This document shows, piece after piece, positions 58,704-64,000 of a stretch of 64,000 nucleotides of DNA; position 1 is the first letter of the stretch, and every line of letters begins with the position of its first letter. Origin of the DNA: Nocardia lijiangensis NBRC 108240 (lineage in GTDB: Bacteria; Actinomycetota; Actinomycetes; Mycobacteriales; Mycobacteriaceae). The position numbers and the translations under genes are program-made. The notes under the pieces were generated by a model. It had not been told where the DNA came from. It did not search any database and was given only the letters and a program-made list of their open reading frames with translations. The DNA lies in contig NZ_BDBP01000032.1 of NCBI RefSeq assembly GCF_001613045.1, positions 32,197 through 96,196 of the forward strand. The letters run 5' to 3'.

Positions 58704-59468
58704 ATGCACACCGACAGTTCCCCGCGGCGATGGGTCGACTTCGCCGAGATCGACAACGTTCGCGACCTCGGCGGGCTGCCCGTGTCCGGCGGCGGCGTCA
58801 CGCGCTTCGGCACGGTGTACCGTGCCAGCACCCCGCAGCACCTGACCGAGGACGATCTGATCCTGCTGACCGATCGGGTGGGTTTGCGCACCCTGATCGA
58901 CCTGCGCAATCCCGACGAGGTCGAGCGGGAGGGTTACGGCCTGCTCGCCGGCGCGGCCGTCCGGCTGGTCAACCTGCCCGTGCGCAAGGCGGCGGCGGTC
59001 ACCGTCACCCCCACCGACCTGGTGCCCGACGCGAAACACTACGACTTGGTCGCGCTCTACCGCGAACTGCTGGACGGCAGCGCGGAATCCGTGCTCACCG
59101 CCGTGCGGATGATCACCGACACCGAACGGCATTCGGTGGTGTTCCACTGCGCCGCGGGCAAGGACCGCACCGGTGTACTCGCCGCGGTGCTGCTGGACGC
59201 CGTCGGGGTGCCCGCGGAGGTGATCGCGGCCGACTACGCCCTGTCCGGCGAGCGGATGGCGCGGGTGCGTGCCCGGCTCGACGCGCTGCCGTCGTATCAC
59301 GGGCTCCCCCCGGTGCGCACCGGGATCCTGGCGGTGGAACCCGGCGTGATGATCGAGTTCCTCGGCCGGCTGCGGGCCGACCACGGCGGCGCGGCGGGCT
59401 GGTTGCGCGCGCACGGCCTCGGCGACCGTGAGCTGGCGGATCTGCGCCGGGTGCTCGTCGAGAACTGA
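58704..59468 (+). CDS. Tyrosine phosphatase (MptpB/PTP-like, CX5R)
   Basis: This 254-residue protein carries the phosphatase loop HCAAGKDRTGVLAAVLLDAV with catalytic Cys149 and Arg155 (CX5R plus the HCxxGKDR motif of the tyrosine/lipid phosphatase group that includes mycobacterial PtpB). The N-terminus reads FAEIDNVRDLGGLPVSGGGV and VYRASTPQHLTEDDLILLTD. A helical part MARVRARLDALPSYHGLPPV follows the loop. It dephosphorylates phosphotyrosine, phosphoserine or phosphoinositides. It starts 4 bp after the PPDK-like gene, in an operon with it, and ends before a strong hairpin. No signal peptide is seen, so the enzyme is either cytosolic or secreted without a Sec signal. Confidence 0.9.
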   Translation: MHTDSSPRRWVDFAEIDNVRDLGGLPVSGGGVTRFGTVYRASTPQHLTEDDLILLTDRVGLRTLIDLRNPDEVEREGYGLLAGAAVRLVNLPVRKAAAVTVTPTDLVPDAKHYDLVALYRELLDGSAESVLTAVRMITDTERHSVVFHCAAGKDRTGVLAAVLLDAVGVPAEVIAADYALSGERMARVRARLDALPSYHGLPPVRTGILAVEPGVMIEFLGRLRADHGGAAGWLRAHGLGDRELADLRRVLVEN

Positions 59469-59487
59469 CCGTATCCACACCTCGCTC

Positions 59488-59516
59488 CGGCCTCGGGCGG
59501 TCGGCGCGCCCGAGGC
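59488..59516 (+). terminator. Strong hairpin after the phosphatase gene
   Basis: A perfect 11-bp stem GGCCTCGGGCG/CGCCCGAGGCC with a 7-base loop starts 19 bases after the stop. A second perfect 9-bp hairpin (CCCGCCGCG/CGCGGCGGG, 59525-59547) lies just before the next start and could affect its translation. Confidence 0.75.
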
Positions 59517-59558
59517 CAACCTGACCCGCCGCGGCCCGCGCGGCGGGATCATGGTCGT

Positions 59559-60440
59559 ATGGCGACGCGGGAAGTGGTCCGGGCGGGCCGGTTCACCAAC
59601 ATCTACGACCCCAGCGCGGGCGAGGACCACCCGTGGTACATCAACGACCACACGGTCGTCCGGGACCGCGACGGCGTGTGGCACCTGTTCGGCATCACCC
59701 ACCCCGAGCCCGCCGATCCGTTCCACGAGATCGAGTTCGCGCACGCCACCGCGCCCGATCTGCGCGGCCCGTGGACCAAACAGGAGCCCGCCCTCCGCGT
59801 CGACCCCGGCTACCACGGCGAGACCCACCTCTGGGCGCCCTACGTGATCCGTTCCGGCGCAACGTACTTCATGTACTACGCCGCGGGCGGCGCCGATCGC
59901 ACCCGGGCGGCGATCAACCTGGCCACCTCCACCGACCTCGTCCGCTGGGAGCGCGCGCCCGGGGGACCGCTGTTCCGCGACGGCTACGACGCCCGCGACC
60001 CGATGGTGCTGCGGATCGGCGAGAAGTGGGCGATGTACTACTGCGCGACCGGCACGCCCGCGGGCGGTCATCACGTCGTCGCCTACCGGCTCAGCACCGA
60101 CCTGCAGCACTGGGGCGAGCGGCACATCGCCTACGCCGATCCGACGATCGGCACCGAGGCGGGCAATACCGAATCGCCGTTCGTGGTGCGGCACGAAGAC
60201 CGCTGGTACCTGTTCATCGGCCCGCGGCCCGGCTACGTCGGCACCGATGTCTTCCGCAGCGACAACCCTTTTCGCTTCCGCATCGGCGACAAGGTCGGGC
60301 ACGTGGCCGCGCACGCCGCCGAGGTCGTCCGCGACGCGGGCCGCTGGTGGGTCACCAGCGCGGGATGGGGACAGGGCGGCGTGCATCTCGCGCCGCTGAC
60401 GTTCCCGCCGCCGCTCGCGGGTATCGCCGTGCCGCGCTGA
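59559..60440 (+). CDS. Five-bladed beta-propeller glycoside hydrolase-like protein (GH43/GH32 type)
   Basis: This 293-residue protein has the propeller signature of GH families 43, 62, 32 and 68. The first acid is in PWYINDHTVVRDRDGVWHLF (Asp in YINDHT), the second in YDARDPMVLRIGEKWAMYYC (RDP) and the third in GNTESPFVVRHEDRWYLFIG (Glu). Further blades read ETHLWAPYVIRSGATYFMYY and WGERHIAYADPTIG. There is no signal peptide, so it acts on an imported oligosaccharide in the cytosol. It begins an isolated run (139 bp later the isomerase-like gene starts in the same direction). The substrate could be an arabinoside, xyloside or fructoside. Confidence 0.83.
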   Translation: MATREVVRAGRFTNIYDPSAGEDHPWYINDHTVVRDRDGVWHLFGITHPEPADPFHEIEFAHATAPDLRGPWTKQEPALRVDPGYHGETHLWAPYVIRSGATYFMYYAAGGADRTRAAINLATSTDLVRWERAPGGPLFRDGYDARDPMVLRIGEKWAMYYCATGTPAGGHHVVAYRLSTDLQHWGERHIAYADPTIGTEAGNTESPFVVRHEDRWYLFIGPRPGYVGTDVFRSDNPFRFRIGDKVGHVAAHAAEVVRDAGRWWVTSAGWGQGGVHLAPLTFPPPLAGIAVPR

Positions 60441-60576
60441 TCGAGACACGCCGCCGAGACGCCTCGCTCGGTGACGATCCCGGCTCCGATTCGCCGAAAG
60501 AGGCCGATTCGGCTGGGTCGCCTGGTATCTGTTGACCGAGTCGACTATCCGCCCACCACCGCGGGGAGGTACCGGC

Positions 60577-61995
60577 ATGGCCCGTATCGGCGTGATCAGC
60601 GTTTCCGACGGCCGCGACTATGTGCACACCGACCTCGCGGACTTCATCCGAACCACCGAGGACCGCTTGGTCGACGCCCTGACGGCGGCGGGGCACGAGG
60701 TGGTGCGCGGCACGGAGATCATCAGCGACAACGCCCTCGCCGGATCGGTGGCGCGCGAGGTGGCCGCGGCGGGCGTCGATCTCACCGTGCTGCACTACGC
60801 CGTCTGGGCGTTCCCGCACTTCAGCATGCTCGCCGCGGGCGCGACACCCGGCCCGCTGCTGTTGCTGTCGAACATCGATCCGGTGCAGCCGGGGATGGTG
60901 GGGATGCTCGCCGCAGGCGGCGCGCTCGACCAGATCGGCCGCGCGCACACCCGGCTGTGGGGCGACCCGGCCGACGCCGCGCTGATCGAGGCGATCGGGG
61001 TGCGCGCCACCGCGGCGGCGGCCGTCTCGGCGTTGCGCGGCAGCACCTTCGGACGCTTCGGCGGGCGGCCGATGGGCATGAACACCGCCGTCGCGAACAC
61101 CGATCAGTGGCAGCGGTTGTTCGGCATCGACGTCGAGGAGATCGACCAGTGGGAGATCGTGCGACGGGCCGAGACCGCCGACGCCGGTGAGGCGAAGGCC
61201 GCGCGGGAGTGGCTGGAGCGCCACGCCACCGTGCACTACGACGGCGCGAAGCTCACCCCGGACCTGCTGGAGCGCCAGATCCGCTCCTACCTGGCGATGC
61301 GCGAACTGATCACGCAGTGGCGGCTGGACTTCTCCGGCATCAAGGGCCAGCCGGAACTGACCCAGTACTTCGCGACCATGGACGTCACCGAGGCGTTCCT
61401 CAACGACCCCTACGACTGGAACGGTCCCAAGGAAACCCACGTCTGCGCCACCGAGGCCGACATGGACGGCGCGCTCACCATGCAGCTGCTCAAACACCTC
61501 GCGGGCACCCCCGTGCTGTTCGCCGACGTCCGGCACTATCACGCCGACCGCGACATCTGGGATCTGTGCAATTCGGGCCAGCACGCGACCTGGTTCGCCG
61601 CCCGCAGCGCCGATCCCGCGGAGAACCTCGCGCGGGTGCACCTCTATCCGGAGGTGTTCTTCTTCCCCGCGGGCGGCGCCTCGGTGCACCATCTCGCCGC
61701 GCCGGGCACGATGACGTTGGCGCGGCTGACCCGCAAGGACGGCGACTATCGGATGCAGCTGATGCTCGGCGACTTCGAGACCTACGACGAGCAGACCAAC
61801 GAATCGCTGATGAAGCAGTCCACCAGGGAGTGGCCGCACGCGTTCGCCCGGCTCGACGCGCGCGCCGAGGATTTCCTGTCCCGCTTCGGCGCCAACCACA
61901 TCCACGCCGTCCCCGGCGACCACCGCGCGGCGGTGCGGGCGACCTGCGATCTGCTCGGCATCACGCTCGACGAGTTCTCCCGCGACCCGCGATGA
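60577..61995 (+). CDS. L-fucose/L-arabinose isomerase-family protein
   Basis: This 472-residue protein begins MARIGVISVSDGRDYVHTDL and shows the fucose/arabinose-isomerase fold. An N-terminal Rossmann-like part has LTVLHYAVWAFPHFSMLAAG and GPLLLLSNIDPVQPGMVGML. A middle part has YFATMDVTEAFLNDPYDWNG and HVCATEADMDGALTMQLLKH (Glu and Asp candidates for the metal site). A C-terminal barrel follows, with VLFADVRHYHADRDIWDLCN and SGQHATWFAA. It interconverts an aldose and a ketose, probably with Mn2+. GGGGAGGTACC precedes the ATG. It is followed by an FGGY kinase after 36 bp, a classic isomerase-kinase pair for one sugar. Confidence 0.85.
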   Translation: MARIGVISVSDGRDYVHTDLADFIRTTEDRLVDALTAAGHEVVRGTEIISDNALAGSVAREVAAAGVDLTVLHYAVWAFPHFSMLAAGATPGPLLLLSNIDPVQPGMVGMLAAGGALDQIGRAHTRLWGDPADAALIEAIGVRATAAAAVSALRGSTFGRFGGRPMGMNTAVANTDQWQRLFGIDVEEIDQWEIVRRAETADAGEAKAAREWLERHATVHYDGAKLTPDLLERQIRSYLAMRELITQWRLDFSGIKGQPELTQYFATMDVTEAFLNDPYDWNGPKETHVCATEADMDGALTMQLLKHLAGTPVLFADVRHYHADRDIWDLCNSGQHATWFAARSADPAENLARVHLYPEVFFFPAGGASVHHLAAPGTMTLARLTRKDGDYRMQLMLGDFETYDEQTNESLMKQSTREWPHAFARLDARAEDFLSRFGANHIHAVPGDHRAAVRATCDLLGITLDEFSRDPR

Positions 61996-62031
61996 GGCGC
62001 GGGCACGGCCGCACGGAACGGTGGTGAGCCG

Positions 62032-63513
62032 ATGTTTCTCGGCGTCGATATCGGCACCTCGGCCTCCAAGGGCGTGCTGGTGCGCGCGGACGGCACGGTC
62101 ATCGCGAGATCCGAACGCGCCCACACCGTCTCGACGCCGCAACCGGGGTGGGTGGAGCACGACGCGGAGACGGTGTGGTGGTCGGAATTCGCCGCCATCG
62201 CCGCCGATCTGATGGCGGCGGCCGACGGCGAAGGGATCGACGGGCTCGCGGTCTCCGGCATCGGGCCGTGTCTGCTGCCCGCCGACGGCGCGGGCAATCC
62301 GCTGCGCCCGGCCATCCTCTATGGCGTCGATACCCGTGCCACCGTCGAAATCGCGGAACTGAACGCGGAATTCGGCCAGGAGAGCGTGCTCGAGCGGGCC
62401 GGATCGCCGCTCACGAGTCAAGCGGTCGGGCCCAAACTGCGCTGGCTCGCGCGGCACGAACCGCAGGTCGCCGACCGGACCGAACTGCTGCTGATGGCGA
62501 GTTCCTTTCTGGTGCACCGGCTCACCGGCCGGTACGTGCTCGATCACCAATCCGCCAGTCAGTGCGTGCCGCTCTACGATCTGCGCAAGCGCGCATGGGC
62601 CGCGGACTGGGCCGAGGCGGTGGCGCCCTGGCTGACGCTGCCCGAACTCGCGTGGCCCACCGAGATCGTCGGACGGGTGAGCGCGACAGCCGCGGCCGCG
62701 ACGGGCCTGCCCGCGGGGCTGCCGGTCACCACCGGAACCATCGACGCCTGGGCCGAAGCCGAGAGCGTCGGGGTGCGTGCACCGGGCGACGCCATGATCA
62801 TGTACGGCACCACGCTTTTCCTGGTGCAGGTGCTCACCGAACCCGTCCCGCATCCGGGTCTCTGGGGGACCTGCGGAACCTGGCCGGGCACTTACACTCT
62901 CGCGGCGGGCATGGCCACCTCCGGGGCAGTCACCGAATGGCTGCGCGACCTGGTCGGCGGCGACTACACCGAGCTGGTCGCCGAGGCCACCGAGGTGCCC
63001 GCGGGCAGCCGCGGCCTGCTGGCGCTGCCCTATTTCGCGGGCGAGCGCACGCCGCTGTTCGATCCCGACGCCAGGGGCGTCGTCGCGGGGCTGACGCTGC
63101 GCCACGGCCGCGCCGAGTTGTACCGCGCGGCGCTGGAATCGATCGCCTACGGCGTCCGGCACAACCTGGAGGCGATGACCGAGGCGGGCGGGCAGGCGCG
63201 GCGGCTGGTCGCCGTCGGCGGCGGCACCAAGGGCGGGCTGTGGACACGGATCGTCTCCGAGGTCACGGGGCTGCCACAGCAGCTGCCCGCCGACACGGTC
63301 GGGGCGTGCCTCGGCGACGCCATGCTGGCCGCGACCGCGGCCGGTCTCGACACCTCGGCGTGGAATCCGGTGGCCGGCACCGTCGTCCCCGATCCAGCCT
63401 GCACCGCAGGCTACGAGCCGTACTACCGGCGCTATCGCGAGCTCTACACCGCCACGGCCGAGATCGCGCATTTCCTTGCTGCCGAGCAGCGCCGGGCACA
63501 CCCGCCTTCCTGA
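62032..63513 (+). CDS. FGGY-family carbohydrate kinase (xylulose/fuculose kinase-like)
   Basis: This 493-residue two-domain sugar kinase has the ATP/Mg start MFLGVDIGTSASKGVLVRAD. It then has PGWVEHDAETVWWSEFAAIA, VSGIGPCLLPADGAGNPLRP and the substrate-binding ILYGVDTRAT. The C-terminal FGGY-C domain has DAMIMYGTTLFLVQV, LLALPYFAGERTPLFDPDAR and RRLVAVGGGTKGGLWTRIVS. The phosphate-transfer Asp is expected near residue 238 in TTGTIDAWAEAESVG. It would phosphorylate the ketose made by the neighbouring isomerase-like protein. AACGGTGGTGAGCC precedes the ATG. The specific sugar is not known. Confidence 0.9.
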   Translation: MFLGVDIGTSASKGVLVRADGTVIARSERAHTVSTPQPGWVEHDAETVWWSEFAAIAADLMAAADGEGIDGLAVSGIGPCLLPADGAGNPLRPAILYGVDTRATVEIAELNAEFGQESVLERAGSPLTSQAVGPKLRWLARHEPQVADRTELLLMASSFLVHRLTGRYVLDHQSASQCVPLYDLRKRAWAADWAEAVAPWLTLPELAWPTEIVGRVSATAAAATGLPAGLPVTTGTIDAWAEAESVGVRAPGDAMIMYGTTLFLVQVLTEPVPHPGLWGTCGTWPGTYTLAAGMATSGAVTEWLRDLVGGDYTELVAEATEVPAGSRGLLALPYFAGERTPLFDPDARGVVAGLTLRHGRAELYRAALESIAYGVRHNLEAMTEAGGQARRLVAVGGGTKGGLWTRIVSEVTGLPQQLPADTVGACLGDAMLAATAAGLDTSAWNPVAGTVVPDPACTAGYEPYYRRYRELYTATAEIAHFLAAEQRRAHPPS

Positions 63514-63567
63514 TCCTCGGACGTCATGCCAGGATGCTTGAGGCAACACCGGCAGGGAGGACCCGCA

Positions 63568-64000
63568 TTGCCCACAGTGACCTTGACCCAACAGAACTTT
63601 CACGAAGTCATCAGCGCCAACTACATCGTGCTCATCGATTGGTGGGCAGGCTGGTGCGCGCCGTGCCGCCATTTCGCGCCGGTGTTCGAGTCGTCGTCCG
63701 ACCAGCACCCCGACATCGTGCACGGCAAGGTCGACACCGAGGCCGAAGAGGCGCTGACGGCCTTGGCGCAGGTCGATCGGTTCCCGACGCTGATGGCCTT
63801 CCGCGAGGGGCTGCTGGTGTTCTCCCAGCCGGGCTTCCTGCCCGCCGCCGATCTCGAAGAGGTGGTGCAGCAGGTGCGCTGGCTGGATATGGATCAGGTC
63901 CGCAGGGAACTGGCCGCGCAGGAAGGAACCGTCCAGCAAGCCCAGCAGCCCGAGGCGGTCGCCGTCGCGCCCGCGGGCGCCGCACGCATGGCGGGCCCGG
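63568..64000 (+). CDS. Thioredoxin-like protein (cut by window end)
   Basis: The reading frame runs open to the last base, so the 3' end is outside. The start TTG at 63568 has GGGAGG eight bases upstream and begins PTVTLTQQNFHEVISANYIV. The thioredoxin fold is plain: VLIDWWAGWCAPCRHFAPVF (active-site WCAPC, residues about 27-31), HGKVDTEAEEALTALAQVDR and FPTLMAFREGLLVFSQPGFL with the cis-Pro in FPT. After about residue 110 a Gln/Ala-rich tail (AAQEGTVQQAQQPEAVAVAP) continues past the window. It reduces disulfides in the cytosol. It is transcribed in the same direction as the kinase after a 54-bp gap. Confidence 0.87.
   Translation, partial: MPTVTLTQQNFHEVISANYIVLIDWWAGWCAPCRHFAPVFESSSDQHPDIVHGKVDTEAEEALTALAQVDRFPTLMAFREGLLVFSQPGFLPAADLEEVVQQVRWLDMDQVRRELAAQEGTVQQAQQPEAVAVAPAGAARMAGP

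Noticed and set aside
53936..58909. A 1,657-codon open frame antisense to the UvrA-like and PPDK-like genes
   Set aside because: It is composed of Arg/Ala/Gly/His-rich shadow sequence. The plus-strand frames carry complete motif sets (Walker A, SGGE, TSHAA).
60352..63939. A 1,195-codon antisense frame over the sugar genes
   Set aside because: No family-like segment. It is a high-GC shadow of the plus-strand isomerase, kinase and thioredoxin genes.
1..64000. CRISPR arrays, tRNA and rRNA genes
   Set aside because: No regularly spaced repeats of CRISPR type and no cloverleaf or rRNA-like sequence were recognised by eye. A covariance-model search would be needed to exclude small RNA genes.

Overview
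The window is high-GC actinobacterial DNA. Steroid-ring catabolic genes (kshA/kshB, an hsaC-like dioxygenase, a kstD-like dehydrogenase), an MmpL-type transporter and a Tat/lipoprotein-type class A beta-lactamase together suggest Nocardia or a close mycolic-acid-containing relative. This is inference; no rRNA or other species marker is present. I saw no tRNA, rRNA, CRISPR array or intact transposase.

Layout. (1) 1-4.8 kb, minus strand: a type III polyketide synthase of the RppA kind, a cupin and a sugar-aminotransferase-like enzyme cut by the window edge, with a StrR-like ParB-domain regulator upstream. This looks like a small tetrahydroxynaphthalene/(amino)flaviolin unit. (2) 5-7 kb: hypothetical genes and a secreted protein. 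(3) 7.2-14.5 kb: an IclR regulator divergent from a steroid operon (flavin reductase, kshA, a small Cys protein, kshB, hsaC-like, LLM flavin oxidoreductase, zinc alcohol dehydrogenase), closed by a strong hairpin. (4) 14.6-19.8 kb: mixed single genes (GtrA, VOC, NTF2-like, secreted beta-propeller, RibD-like). (5) 19.9-32.8 kb: an accessory patch with an MmpL transporter, hypothetical membrane proteins, a 34-bp direct repeat, a frameshifted gene and gene fragments. (6) 33-37.4 kb: an SDR/oxidoreductase pair divergent from an IclR-like regulator with palindromic operators, then an alpha/beta hydrolase and a methyltransferase-like membrane protein. (7) 37.7-48.2 kb: a TAXI-TRAP transporter, a VOC-esterase-SDR-LLM operon, and divergently an SDR-kstD-SDR-SDR operon. 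(8) 48.2-53.9 kb: hypotheticals, a TetR regulator, a secreted CSLREA-like beta-helix protein, a beta-lactamase and a WYL regulator. (9) 54-59.5 kb: a UvrA-like ABC ATPase, a truncated/fused PPDK-like protein and a tyrosine phosphatase. (10) 59.5-64 kb: a cytosolic five-bladed-propeller glycosidase-like protein, a fucose/arabinose-isomerase-like protein and an FGGY sugar kinase, then a thioredoxin cut by the window end.

The two steroid blocks are about 36 kb apart but carry the same AT-rich motif (core TAGAAATATTTC) in their control regions. It also lies upstream of the IclR gene, so one IclR-type regulon is the simplest reading. Together they could supply delta-1 dehydrogenation, 9-alpha hydroxylation and meta-cleavage of ring A. 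No hsaA- or hsaD-type gene is seen here. Five truncated or frameshifted gene remnants (AAA/LuxR-type, TetR, SGNH hydrolase, NUDIX and a frameshifted hypothetical gene) mark the middle of the window as a region of gene decay.
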